64,000 bases of DNA from an uncultured Neomegalonema sp. (GTDB taxonomy: Bacteria; Pseudomonadota; Alphaproteobacteria; Rhodobacterales; Rhodobacteraceae), in NCBI GenBank assembly GCA_937911325.1, contig CALDSD010000091.1, positions 80,072 to 144,071 of the forward strand, read 5' to 3'. The translations under genes were made by a program, and so were the position numbers. Numbering within the stretch: position 1 is the first letter of the stretch; every line of letters starts with the position of its first letter. Positions 25,200 through 33,731 of this stretch are shown in pieces. The notes under the pieces were generated by a model. It was given only the letters and a program-made list of their open reading frames with translations. It had not been told where the DNA came from and made no database searches.

Positions 25200-26246
25200 T
25201 CAGGAGATCAGCTCAGCGGTGGGCGCAGCCTGGTAGAGTTTGGCGACAACTTCCGTTCGGTTGTTCACGCCAAACTTCTTGATGATCTGGTGCACGTGCA
25301 CTTTCACTGTTGATTCCGTCATCGAGAGCTTTCTGGCGATCTGCTTGTTCGCCGCGCCTTTGATCAAAAGCCGCAAGACCTCTTGCTGCCGGTTCGTCAG
25401 CGTCGAGATTTCGTGCTTCAGCTTGCTCTCAGCCGGCGTGAGCGAACACGGCGCCGGCTCTATCTCCAGAGCCTCTTCTTCCTCTGCGATATCGTCGAAT
25501 TCATCTTCCAAAGCGTCTCGCAATTCGTCTTTCCGTGCGGCGCAAGGCCTTTCCGGTAAAGAGTTTTCGCTTGCGCGCCAAACGGGTATGCGATCGGTTT
25601 TCTGTCGCTGGCACGGTATATTGAGATCGGATCGCGCCGGATTCATCGGGCCTTCCGGCGCGTCGCGCAGACGTTGGGCATGGACGTCAAACGTCGTGGG
25701 CGCGGTCTCTTGTTTCGGACGCCGCTTGACCGGTCCGGCGGCTCTGTTCGCGTCGGACTTGGGCGCCGGGGTGCGAGCCGGTTCGCCGGACCCGCCGGAA
25801 TCTCCGCTGTATCGCTCTACCGCCGCCTGAAGCGCCGTGGGCGGGAAGTAGGATCCCCCATGGCGGAGGAAGTTCAGGCAGTGCACCGCGAAATCCGTAT
25901 CGAGCGAGGTCGGGAGGTAGGCTGCGGCCCCAAGGCGGAGAGCTGCAAGCGTTTCGTCCGCGTCCTCGCGCTCGCCGATGATCGCCAAAGGCGTGTCGGG
26001 GGCGACGCCGCGCAGCATCCGAACGGATTGTTTGTTCTGTGTATCTTCGAGCGAGCTGCCGCCGACGCTGAGGAGAATGAGCTGTTGCCCGTCGTCGACT
26101 TCCAAGTGATCTGACGCATCAGGCACATCGAAATCGAGTACTTCAGTTTCGGAATTTATAAGCCAGCCAAGCAAGAACGAGTGAAGGGCGGCTCGCCGCA
26201 ATGGCGAGTTGTCAACTAGAAGAACGCTGTTCTTTGCGGCCTTCAC
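25200..26246 (-). CDS. LuxR-type regulator with degenerate receiver domain
   Basis: This 348-residue protein has an N-terminal receiver-like domain (about 6-130: SVLLVDNSP, then IIGEREDADETLAALRLGAAAYLP). A low-complexity linker (about 140-280) includes an acidic DEFDDIAEEEEALEIE patch. The C-terminal LuxR helix-turn-helix (LTNRQQEVLRLLIKGAANKQIARKLSMTESTVKVHVHQI) lies at about 286-340. The phosphate-accepting Asp is missing, since that strand reads LILLSVGG. It is therefore unlikely to be switched by ordinary phosphorylation. GTG start at 26246 follows GGAGGGGGCAA, a strong ribosome binding site. No histidine kinase is nearby. It sits at the end of the type I secretion genes on the same strand and probably controls them or responds with them. 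Confidence 0.85.
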   Translation of the reverse strand: MKAAKNSVLLVDNSPLRRAALHSFLLGWLINSETEVLDFDVPDASDHLEVDDGQQLILLSVGGSSLEDTQNKQSVRMLRGVAPDTPLAIIGEREDADETLAALRLGAAAYLPTSLDTDFAVHCLNFLRHGGSYFPPTALQAAVERYSGDSGGSGEPARTPAPKSDANRAAGPVKRRPKQETAPTTFDVHAQRLRDAPEGPMNPARSDLNIPCQRQKTDRIPVWRASENSLPERPCAARKDELRDALEDEFDDIAEEEEALEIEPAPCSLTPAESKLKHEISTLTNRQQEVLRLLIKGAANKQIARKLSMTESTVKVHVHQIIKKFGVNNRTEVVAKLYQAAPTAELIS

Positions 26247-26765
26247 TTGCCCCCTCCATTCAAAATACGAAATTGTTTCGCAATCATTCTACGGATCACG
26301 TTTTTACTACATTCGTAATTCAACTTTGGATGTTGGTTAACTTTAGCTGAAATTGATGCCTCGGTGAAACTTTTTTCCACAACAATCTCGCAGGATGGTC
26401 GCCAAAGCGGGCTCAGACCTTGGAGTGGTTGAGCGAAAGCAAGATCCTTCCTCTTCCAGAAGTGGGACAAAATCACTGAGATCCTTGAAGAAATGACCGA
26501 AATAGTTGCAGCGCGAGTGGATCGATCAGCAAAATGTCCGTTATTCAGATTGAAATCCATGGGTTTTTCAGCACGCGATTGTAGTTGTCGGGCGGAGCGA
26601 GTTCGGTGGATTCTCACACTTCTGTGGAATAATACACATCTCGCATTTCGTGAACAATGTAACAAAACGTCTTCAGCGCCGGTGGGCTGACGTCTTTTCG
26701 ACCCCCCGGGTCGGAGAAGTGTGATTCGAATCACACTTTGGAGGATTTGGCTTGGCGCGGTCATC
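26247..26765. other. Long non-coding region in front of the LuxR-type gene
   Basis: About 520 bp, distinctly more AT-rich than its surroundings, separates the HlyD gene stop from the LuxR gene start. Open frames exist but have poor composition and no family resemblance. It contains a perfect 22-bp palindrome (26717-26738) and a 6-bp GC hairpin at 26699-26713. I infer a long promoter and leader for the regulator gene, with several possible binding sites. Confidence 0.5.
26717..26738. promoter_or_regulatory. Perfect 22-bp CRP/FNR-type palindrome
   Basis: AAGTGTGATTC followed by its exact reverse complement contains TGTGA-N6-TCACA, the consensus of CRP-type sites. It lies 28 bp past the HlyD stop and about 470 bp upstream of the LuxR start. 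It could be an activator site for the regulator gene. It could also fold as an RNA hairpin ending the secretion operon, but no T-run follows. Confidence 0.6.
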
Positions 26766-28310
26766 TCAGGTCTCCCGCATGCCGCGCCGGATCGCGCTCT
26801 CGATCGGTTCTAGAAGATAGTCGAGCAGCGTCCGGGTCTCGGTGACGATCAGAACTTCCGCGGGCATTCCAGGAACGACCGTCAGCGGCGGCTCCATCTG
26901 CGTGAGGGCCCCGAGGTCGGCGCCCACGCGCACTTCGTAGTGAACCTTTCCAGACGCCTCGTCCATCTTGCGATAAGCGGATATGGCGAGGACCTCGCCC
27001 TCCACTTCCGGGACGGTTCGCGCCGGAAACGCGGAAAAGCGGACGCGCGCCGTCTGCCCCGTCTCGACAATATCGACGTCGACGACAGAAATCTTGGCGG
27101 TGACGATCAGCTGTTCGTCCATCGGAACGATCTGCAGGATCTCCGCGCCGGGAGACACGACGCCGCCTTCGGTTTTGTAGGCGAGGTTGAAAACGCGGCC
27201 TGCAGTCGGCGCCCGAACCGTCGCCCGGTCTATGATGTCCTGTTCCGCCGCAAGCCGTTCGCTTACGTCGATAAGCTCCTCTTCAATCGCTGCGAGACGT
27301 TCTTCGTGCTCTTCGGCGAGCGAGGATTCATGCGCCTGTAATTCCAGCCGGGACTCTGAGATTTGCCGCGACACCTGACCTATATCGGCCAGGCCGCCGT
27401 CGCGGGCGCCGACCAGTTCTGATCGACGACGCTCAATCTCCAGCAGCCGCAAAGGCGCGATCAGCGCTTTCTCCGCCAGGATACGTTTTGCCGCGAGTTC
27501 CTCGTCGAGCAAAACGATCCGCTCCTCAAGGCTGTTCACGCGGCTCTTCGCGCCTAGGATGCGTTCCTGGTAGCCGCGCACGCGCTCATCGATCGTTGCG
27601 GCTCGCATCCGGCGACTGTTCTCGCGGCTCTTTATAAGCTCATGCTGCCGGTCAAACGTCTCCCGCAGCCGAGCCTCGGCCAGCGGCGCCGTTCTGAGTT
27701 CCAGCTCCTCCAGAGCGCTTGCCGCGTCGCCCGCTACGATAAAGGCGGCGATGCCCTGAGGGTGATCGCCCCGGATCAACGCGAGCTCGCCCAACCGACG
27801 CTCCCGCTCGAGCAGTAATGAAGCGCGACGACCCATCAGGGCGGCGGCTTTCGCTTTGGCTTTCAGGTTCTCAACTTGCAAAAGCGGCTCGCCGGCGTCG
27901 ACGGCCTGGCCCTCTCGGACAAAGATCTCACGGATCACGCCGCCTTCGAGGTGCTGAACGACGCGGCGATCTCCTTCTGGCTGCACTTCTCCCTCGGCGA
28001 CCGCGCCGCCGGCCAAAGGCGCTGTCGCGGCCCAGAAGCCGAAACCTCCGATCAGGGCGAAGGCTGCGGCCAGTCCGAAATGCCGCAACATGCGCAACCG
28101 CGTTCTCAGATCGGTTGAGGCGTCGACATCTCTCAGATGGCGGCCGGCGGCGTAGTCCGCAGCCATATCCGCCGCCGCAGCGATCGGCGGTTCGCCAGAG
28201 CGCGCTCTCTCCTCGGCGCGGGCCGCCATCGCTGGGTTCGTTTCGGCCGGATCGGATTTGCCGCTTTCGGCGACGTGCGTTTTGCTCGGTTGGAGATCTG
28301 GAGGGGTCAT
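26766..28310 (-). CDS. Type I secretion HlyD-family periplasmic adaptor
   Basis: This is a 514-residue adaptor of the PrtE/HlyD type. A cytoplasmic N-terminal stretch of about 75 residues (Ala/Glu-rich) is followed by one transmembrane helix (about 76-98, LAAAFALIGGFGFWAATAPL) and a first lipoyl-like half-motif (GGVIREIFVREGQAVDAGEP). Long coiled coils (about 160-370, many Glu/Arg) lead to a second half-motif (VRAPTAGRVFNLAYKTEGGVVSPG) and the C-terminal domain ending in LLEPIESAIRRG, a family hallmark. It links the ABC exporter to an outer-membrane TolC-like channel. Its start overlaps the ABC gene stop by 4 bp. The N-terminal extension before the helix is longer than usual. Confidence 0.93.
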   Translation of the reverse strand: MTPPDLQPSKTHVAESGKSDPAETNPAMAARAEERARSGEPPIAAAADMAADYAAGRHLRDVDASTDLRTRLRMLRHFGLAAAFALIGGFGFWAATAPLAGGAVAEGEVQPEGDRRVVQHLEGGVIREIFVREGQAVDAGEPLLQVENLKAKAKAAALMGRRASLLLERERRLGELALIRGDHPQGIAAFIVAGDAASALEELELRTAPLAEARLRETFDRQHELIKSRENSRRMRAATIDERVRGYQERILGAKSRVNSLEERIVLLDEELAAKRILAEKALIAPLRLLEIERRRSELVGARDGGLADIGQVSRQISESRLELQAHESSLAEEHEERLAAIEEELIDVSERLAAEQDIIDRATVRAPTAGRVFNLAYKTEGGVVSPGAEILQIVPMDEQLIVTAKISVVDVDIVETGQTARVRFSAFPARTVPEVEGEVLAISAYRKMDEASGKVHYEVRVGADLGALTQMEPPLTVVPGMPAEVLIVTETRTLLDYLLEPIESAIRRGMRET

Positions 28311-30712
28311 TGGCCTCTCTCCTCGTCGGGACGGTTCTTTCGCCCGGAAAGGTCGCCGGCTCGATCGCCCGGGTTTTCAATCGGGACAAGGACAGCTTCG
28401 GCGTCGATCGTGTTGTCGTCGTCCGGCGTCGAGAGCATCCGCGTCGAACGCTCCCCCCAGGCGCGGAGGCGATTGGCGAAACCGTCCGTCAACCGGATGC
28501 CGTCGTTGGACTTCGCGTCGACCAGACGTTTCAGCTCCGCCGCGCAAGCGGTTAGCGCGACTTTGGTCGCCGGCTCCAATTCGGGCGGTTTGGGGCGAAC
28601 AGGCGGTTCTGAGGGCGCGGTCGGCTTGGGGCGTACGTCGAAGTCAGAGACTTTCGAGGTCTGCATGCTCGCCGGATCTGCGAGATTCTGTGGGGTTTGC
28701 TGCGCGGCGAGCCCTGCATCCGCACACCGTGTTTGACCCGGATCCGGCGAGGAAGGTTTGTCTGCGTGCCGCACGGGCTCGGTCTGGGGCGAGCGCGCTG
28801 GGTTGGGCGGGGATGCCGCGGTCTCATTCACCGATTGCGCCTGACGCTGTTGCTGCGCCCCGTGCGGAGCCGCCTCTGCTTGGCTCGCCTCCGGACGGCC
28901 GCGCTGCAGACGCGAAAGAACATGATCGCGCGGACCATAGTCGGCGACGACGCCGCGGTTGAGCAGCAGCACCTTGTCGGCCTCTTCGATCGTTGAGGCG
29001 CGGTGACCGACGATCACGACCGTGACGCCGCGCTCTTTGAGTTTGCGCAGCGACTCGACCAGCGCCATCTCGCCCTCGTTGTCGAGGTTCGAGTTCGGCT
29101 CATCGAGCACCACAAACGACGGGTTCCCAAAGATCGCCCGCGCCAGTCCGATGCGTTGCGCCTGGCCGCCCGAAAGGTTGAGGCCGCCGGGACCGATCTT
29201 CGTGTCGTAGGCGCGCGGCAGCCGCATGATCATCTCGTGGGCGCCGGCGAGTTGCGCCGCATCCGCCACTTCCTCTGGCGAGGTTTCGCGGAACCGCGCG
29301 ATGTTCTCGCGGATCGTGCCGGAAAACAGATGCACCTTCTGGCTCATATAGCCGATCGCGCCGCCGAGCTGATCTTCGTCCCAACTCTCGAGCCGCGCGC
29401 CGTCGAGGCGGATCTCGCCGGCCTTGCGGCCGCCGCCGCCGCCGACAAGCAAGTTGCAAAGGGTGGATTTTCCAGCGCCGGACGGCCCGATGATCGCGAG
29501 CGCCTCGCCTGGAGAGACATGCAGAGAAATGTTGTTGAGGAGAAGCTGCGCGCCGGCTGGCGCCGCGACGGAGACACGGTCCACGACCAGTTCGCCGCGC
29601 GGCGCCGGTAGGGCTGATTTCTCGCCGGGGTCGGGGTAGGCGCGGAGCAGATCCTTGATGCGCTGATGCGCCAGGCGGACATTGACGAAGGCGCGCCACG
29701 CGCTCATCGCCTGTTCCACCGGTGCGAGCGCGCGGCCCAACAGAATAGACGCCGCGACCATGCCGCCCGGCGTCAGTTCACCCGCCAGCACCAGCATCGC
29801 CCCCGTGCCCAGGATCGCAATCTGCACCGCCATCCGGACGAACTTTGAGATTGCGACGATGACGCCGCCGCGCTCGCCGACCTGACGGGCGGAGAACATC
29901 GAGGATAGCTGGTGGCCGCGCCACCGCCGGGTCAGCTCACGCTCCATGCCCAGCGACCGCAGCTCGCGCGAGTTCTGCACCATCTCTTGAGCAACCGCCA
30001 TCGCCGCGCCCTGAGATTGCGATGAGTTTTGAACGATGCTCCGCGTGACTTTTTCGTTCGCAAGGCTGAGCAGAAACAGCGCGATCGCCGAGCTGAGGGC
30101 GACCATGCCGAGATATGGGTGCAGCAGCCAGACGAGGAGCACGAAGATCGGCGCCCATGGCGCGTCAAAAAACGCCGAGAGATTGTTGCTCGATAGAAAT
30201 CCCTGGATCCGGCTCACATCGCCCAGCGAGCGTGCGTCGCGCGAGTTCTCGCTCAGCCCGCGACGTACTTCTGCCGCCAGGCACAGCGGGCCAAGCCACT
30301 CGGCCAGCCAGCAGCCCATCCGAGTGGCCATCGCACTGCGAAGCGCTTCGAAAATCCCCAGAAACAGAAGGCAGCCGATCGCGATCGCGGTCAGCATCAG
30401 CAGGGTTTCGACCTGACCGCTGGTCAGCACGCGATCGTACACCTGCAGCATGTAGAGCGGCCCGGTAAGCACCAGAATATTGATGATGGCGCTGAACAGG
30501 CCAAGGGTGACGAAAACCGCCCGGCAAGGACGCAATATCTCATCGACTGTCTTCGGTGTCGCGGCGCCTTTCGAGGCAGCTCTTGCGGGAAGGGTTTCGT
30601 CGCGGCGTCTCCGCCAGGTCAGGCGGCGCATGGCGCGCGAAAAGAAATGCTCGCGTCCATTCTGAGGATGACGGATCTCCGACGCACAGTTCGTCTGCAT
30701 CAAGCTCATCAT
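28307..30712 (-). CDS. Type I secretion ABC exporter (PrtD type) with Pro-rich C-terminal tail
   Basis: 801 residues from the ATG at 30712. A TTG at 30805 would add 31 Arg-rich residues but has no ribosome site. The transmembrane domain (about 60-340 in this numbering) has AVFVTLGLFSAIINILVLTGPLYMLQVYDRVL, the PrtD-family start. The ATPase has Walker A GPSGAGKST, signature LSGGQAQRIGLARA, Walker B FVVLDEPNSNLD and switch His in VGHRAS. Normal PrtD proteins end soon after. This one continues for about 190 residues, first Pro/Gln/Ala-rich, then a helical-looking end (ALTACAAELKRLVDAKSNDG to LRAWGERSTRM). No C39 peptidase domain is present, so cargo should carry an uncleaved C-terminal signal. 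Confidence 0.92.
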   Translation of the reverse strand: MMSLMQTNCASEIRHPQNGREHFFSRAMRRLTWRRRRDETLPARAASKGAATPKTVDEILRPCRAVFVTLGLFSAIINILVLTGPLYMLQVYDRVLTSGQVETLLMLTAIAIGCLLFLGIFEALRSAMATRMGCWLAEWLGPLCLAAEVRRGLSENSRDARSLGDVSRIQGFLSSNNLSAFFDAPWAPIFVLLVWLLHPYLGMVALSSAIALFLLSLANEKVTRSIVQNSSQSQGAAMAVAQEMVQNSRELRSLGMERELTRRWRGHQLSSMFSARQVGERGGVIVAISKFVRMAVQIAILGTGAMLVLAGELTPGGMVAASILLGRALAPVEQAMSAWRAFVNVRLAHQRIKDLLRAYPDPGEKSALPAPRGELVVDRVSVAAPAGAQLLLNNISLHVSPGEALAIIGPSGAGKSTLCNLLVGGGGGRKAGEIRLDGARLESWDEDQLGGAIGYMSQKVHLFSGTIRENIARFRETSPEEVADAAQLAGAHEMIMRLPRAYDTKIGPGGLNLSGGQAQRIGLARAIFGNPSFVVLDEPNSNLDNEGEMALVESLRKLKERGVTVVIVGHRASTIEEADKVLLLNRGVVADYGPRDHVLSRLQRGRPEASQAEAAPHGAQQQRQAQSVNETAASPPNPARSPQTEPVRHADKPSSPDPGQTRCADAGLAAQQTPQNLADPASMQTSKVSDFDVRPKPTAPSEPPVRPKPPELEPATKVALTACAAELKRLVDAKSNDGIRLTDGFANRLRAWGERSTRMLSTPDDDNTIDAEAVLVPIENPGDRAGDLSGRKNRPDEERGQ

Positions 30713-30885
30713 CCCACCGATCTTTATGTCGCCGGCTGGCCGGCTGTCGCGCTCTGGCGCTCTGCGGTCGAATGAACTCCGCCGATCGATAGACGCGCGG
30801 TTCAAGAACTAAACGAAAGATGCGGCTGACGTTGGGGCGCCAGCCGCGACCTCGGCGGAGCGGGATCCGCCGAGGCCTTGGGCGA

Positions 30886-31386
30886 TCAGAAGTAGCTGTG
30901 ACCGCCGCTGTAGAAGTAGTCGTCGCCGCCGCCGGTATCGCCGCCGCCAACGCCGTCAGCGCCCGATGCGCTGAAGCCGCCGAGATGGACCGACTCGTCT
31001 TTGACGTCGATGTCGATCGTCGTTTCGGCGAGCGTGTTGGTGCCGAGCGCTTCGGCGCCAGCCAGACCCGAGGTCAGGTGGTCGTCGGTCAGCAGGATGG
31101 CCTGAGTGGTCGCGGCCGAACCAATGCCTTCCGCCGCAAACGAGTCGAGGATCAGCTCGCTCGCAACAATGTCCAGGCCTTCCTTGTCGTATTTGTAGTC
31201 TTTGTCGCTACCACCTGAGTAGTGCTTTGGGTCGTTCTCGTAGACTTTGATGGAGCCAAGGGCCTTACCAAAGTTGCCGTCGAGGTCTTGTTCTAGAGAT
31301 GTCTTAACCCGGATGTCTTCGTCGACGTACAGGTCAGTTTTCCCTTTCCAAGAAACGTCATATGGCTTGTACCAGCTGATTCCCAT
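30886..31386 (-). CDS. Candidate type I secreted protein 1 (166 residues, no RTX repeats)
   Basis: This is a small acidic, cysteine-free protein without an N-terminal signal. It starts MGISWYKPYDVSWKGKTDLYVDED, has a middle part with FAAEGIGSAATTQAILLTDD and AGAEALGTNTLAETTIDIDVKD, and ends in a Gly/Asp-rich tail finishing YFYSGGHSYF. The ATG at 31386 follows GGAG at 7-bp spacing. It is encoded directly upstream of the exporter genes on the same strand. Absence of cysteine and of a Sec signal, a Gly/Asp-rich C-terminus with aromatic last residues, and the position next to a PrtD-type exporter are the reasons for proposing it as cargo. No known family recognised. Confidence 0.6.
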   Translation of the reverse strand: MGISWYKPYDVSWKGKTDLYVDEDIRVKTSLEQDLDGNFGKALGSIKVYENDPKHYSGGSDKDYKYDKEGLDIVASELILDSFAAEGIGSAATTQAILLTDDHLTSGLAGAEALGTNTLAETTIDIDVKDESVHLGGFSASGADGVGGGDTGGGDDYFYSGGHSYF

Positions 31387-31774
31387 TGTTTTACTCCTAG
31401 CATTGCTAACATGACATCATGCGCGGTTCGCTCGATCGTAAAATACAGACATTAGGAACTCTGTTTTTCTGATCGTGCCCTTTTATTCTCTCAGAACTCG
31501 TCTCGTTTAGAAGCGATAAAAAGGACCTCAAACAGATTTGTGGATCATTTAGAGATACGTTTACAAACTGGATTTTGGATAATGCCCCAAAGATCTTAAA
31601 TATAAACCTTTGGTTTATTTCGAATACTTTGTGACGACTTTAACCCCGGAGGACCTGTTATCCTCCGAGGCTGAAGCGCACCCTACGGCGCGAGTGTCGA
31701 TATCCGTCCTAATGGCGGCTGCGGCTGTCGGGGACGGACAACCCGGCGCCGCAACCCGCCATGGTCGAAACGGT
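31387..31774. other. Intergenic region between the two candidate cargo genes
   Basis: This 388-bp stretch is AT-rich in its centre (about 31430-31640), consistent with a promoter for the 166-residue protein. It holds a hairpin at 31647-31667 near the end of the upstream gene. I see no gene in it. Confidence 0.5.
31647..31667 (-). terminator. Hairpin downstream of candidate cargo 2
   Basis: A perfect 7-bp stem (CGGAGGA at 31647-31653 with its complement at 31661-31667) with a 7-nt loop lies about 107 bp past the stop of the 493-residue protein gene. On the minus strand it is followed by GGGTTAAAG, so the T-tract is weak. It probably separates the two cargo transcripts. Confidence 0.45.
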
Positions 31775-33256
31775 TTAGAAGACGTCGATTCCGATCCCGG
31801 CGTTCGCCGTGGCGACCGCGGCGCCCGGATCCGTCTGGGTCAGCGCCCCGCCGGTGGTCAGAATGTCGCCGAAGTCGTAGTCGTCGTAGAAGGTGCTATC
31901 AAACTGGGCCGTCGCGTTTGTGCCGATGTCGACGTCCGCGTCGCCGCGGGTGAAGTCGAGACCGGGGTTCAGCGTCCGGATCAGGTACTGGCTGTTGAAG
32001 TCTCCGCCGACCGAACGGACTGCGATGATCGGTCCGTTGGCGAAGTCGAAGCCGGGATAGTTGACTGCGTGGATCGCCGTGGTCGAGACCGTTTGCTGCT
32101 GCTGTCCCAGGACGCCAAAGTCCTGATTGTGTTGATACACAATCACCACATCCGCGCCGGAGACGTCCGCGCCAGAGGTCGACGTCACGTCCTCTCCCTC
32201 GGCGACGAATGTCGCCTGCCCCGAGATCAGGTCGGCGGACGGCGTCTGATATCCTAGCGTGCCGGCAAAGCCGTTTGCGTAGGCGTTCAAGCCGAGCGCC
32301 GCCGAACCGCCGCCGACCGTCGCCTGCAGGGGGGCGCCGTCCTCTGGAACCAAATCGTTGAAAATGCTGATGCTCGGTCCGAGCAAGCTAAAATTGCCAA
32401 TACCTGTGGGCATGTCCGTCATCTCCAAGTAGGTCTGTTGCAGGGCTGAATTCGCCGCGGTGGCGAAGTCGTGGGTGAAGTCAGTCGGCATCAGTGAATC
32501 GAAGAGCTCGTCGAGCGAGACGCCGAGGATGCTTTCAAAGTCCAGGTCATGACTTGAGAGGGGCCCGATGGAGCTGGGGTTCAGCGCCCCCAGCGACTCC
32601 AATCGACCTTCGAGCGCATCGATGACGCTCTGAACGTTGGTGTAACTCGGTCGATCGAACAGGCCCAAGGCGCCGAGCTGGCCGTAATAAGCGCCAAAAC
32701 CTAGGCCGCCCAGATCGAGATCCACATATCCTGCGCCAGCTGGTCCGTTCGCCGTCGTGGCGGCTGCGGCGCCGCCCTGAACAAAAGCGCCGTTCGCGCC
32801 ATGATGATGTTGCGCCGCCGCTGCGGTGTAGGCTTCGGGAGCGGGCGGCGGCGCGTCGGCGAAGACGGCGTCATCGGCCGGGAGTGGAGCTGATGCAGCG
32901 TCGTCCGCCTGTGCTGGGGTCTGCTTTTTCGATGACTTTGCAGTGGTCGCGGGCGCGCCCGGAGCCAACGCCGGTTGGGGTTCGCGCGGCGCATCCCGGT
33001 CGGTGTTTGCGGGCGCTCGCAACCCTTCGTCCTCCGCCGGCTGCGCGCCGATGTGCTCGGACCCGTCTTGCTCTGGAGAGGCGTCGGCCACGCCGCCGAA
33101 GAGCGCCACGGATCCGCCAATCGAGACAATCGTCCAGATCGCGTCCTGTGCCGTCGCCTGCATGCGCCCACGGGTTTCGGCGTCGGCGACTGTCTCCGCA
33201 GAGCCGGCGCGGCTTCCAACGCCATCAGGATGTTTGGTGTTCCTGTCGATCTTCAT
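31775..33256 (-). CDS. Candidate type I secreted protein 2 (493 residues, no RTX repeats)
   Basis: This is a cysteine-free, acidic protein rich in Ala, Gly, Asp and Thr. A charged N-terminus is followed by one hydrophobic stretch (about 40-59, AIWTIVSIGGSVALFGGVADA). A Pro/Ala-rich region (60-150) contains HHHGANG, then a Gly/Leu-rich part. A more structured C-terminal half has VVIVYQHNQDFGVLGQQQQTVSTTAIHAVNYPGFDFANGP-like strands. The last residues are AGIGIDVF. An Asp followed by small hydrophobic residues at the very end resembles the terminal signal of PrtB-type exported proteases. It is the first gene of the island and lies upstream of the 166-residue protein. Function unknown. Confidence 0.6.
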   Translation of the reverse strand: MKIDRNTKHPDGVGSRAGSAETVADAETRGRMQATAQDAIWTIVSIGGSVALFGGVADASPEQDGSEHIGAQPAEDEGLRAPANTDRDAPREPQPALAPGAPATTAKSSKKQTPAQADDAASAPLPADDAVFADAPPPAPEAYTAAAAQHHHGANGAFVQGGAAAATTANGPAGAGYVDLDLGGLGFGAYYGQLGALGLFDRPSYTNVQSVIDALEGRLESLGALNPSSIGPLSSHDLDFESILGVSLDELFDSLMPTDFTHDFATAANSALQQTYLEMTDMPTGIGNFSLLGPSISIFNDLVPEDGAPLQATVGGGSAALGLNAYANGFAGTLGYQTPSADLISGQATFVAEGEDVTSTSGADVSGADVVIVYQHNQDFGVLGQQQQTVSTTAIHAVNYPGFDFANGPIIAVRSVGGDFNSQYLIRTLNPGLDFTRGDADVDIGTNATAQFDSTFYDDYDFGDILTTGGALTQTDPGAAVATANAGIGIDVF

Positions 33257-33435
33257 TGAGCTGCTGAGCCCACCGTTGTGCGCAAATCTCTTGAGAATTT
33301 AGCGGAGATCGCCTCAAAGCGCAGGTCAGCATCAGGACTAAGAAAAATTCACTTCAAATAACTATCGTTCGTTTTAATCAAACACGACGGGCATCGAACA
33401 TAACAACTTCAGCCAGTTTGTGCTGAGCTAAGGTA

Positions 33436-33609
33436 TTATCCTCGCCCAATTCCAAACAGAAATCCAAAGGCAATCGTGAAGAGTGGACCAGAGAACCAGA
33501 AAAACAAAATTGAATTGATCGCAGAGTACCCGCACAGAAACGCCGCTATGCCCAAACATGTTGCGCTGGCGTAGCTGACAAGAAGAAGTCGGAACGGAGC
33601 GGGTGACAT
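33436..33609 (-). CDS. Small two-helix membrane protein (57 residues)
   Basis: From the ATG at 33609 the product is MSPAPFRLLLVSYASATCLG, then a strongly hydrophobic chain to FGFLFGIGRG. Two transmembrane helices are likely (about 8-28 and 31-53). The local sequence is less GC-rich than neighbours and no strong ribosome site is visible. Such a uniformly hydrophobic 57-residue product is unlikely by chance. It lies 180 bp upstream of the candidate cargo 2 gene on the same strand and could belong to the secretion island. Unrecognised. Confidence 0.45.
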   Translation of the reverse strand: MSPAPFRLLLVSYASATCLGIAAFLCGYSAINSILFFWFSGPLFTIAFGFLFGIGRG

Positions 33610-33731
33610 CTTGCAATCAGAGGCTGGCGGCCGAGGGCGACTTAAGTACATACGCTAAGCCTCGTACGCTTAACTGTAATACCGACCCCAAGCTACATTT
33701 TCGGACCTCGGTCGAGAAGAGGGGGAAACGG

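Noticed and set aside
26243..26764. 173-codon minus-strand frame filling the gap before the LuxR-type gene
   Set aside because: The region is AT-rich with a palindrome, and the frame has mixed composition, no strong start and no family. Better read as a promoter and leader region.
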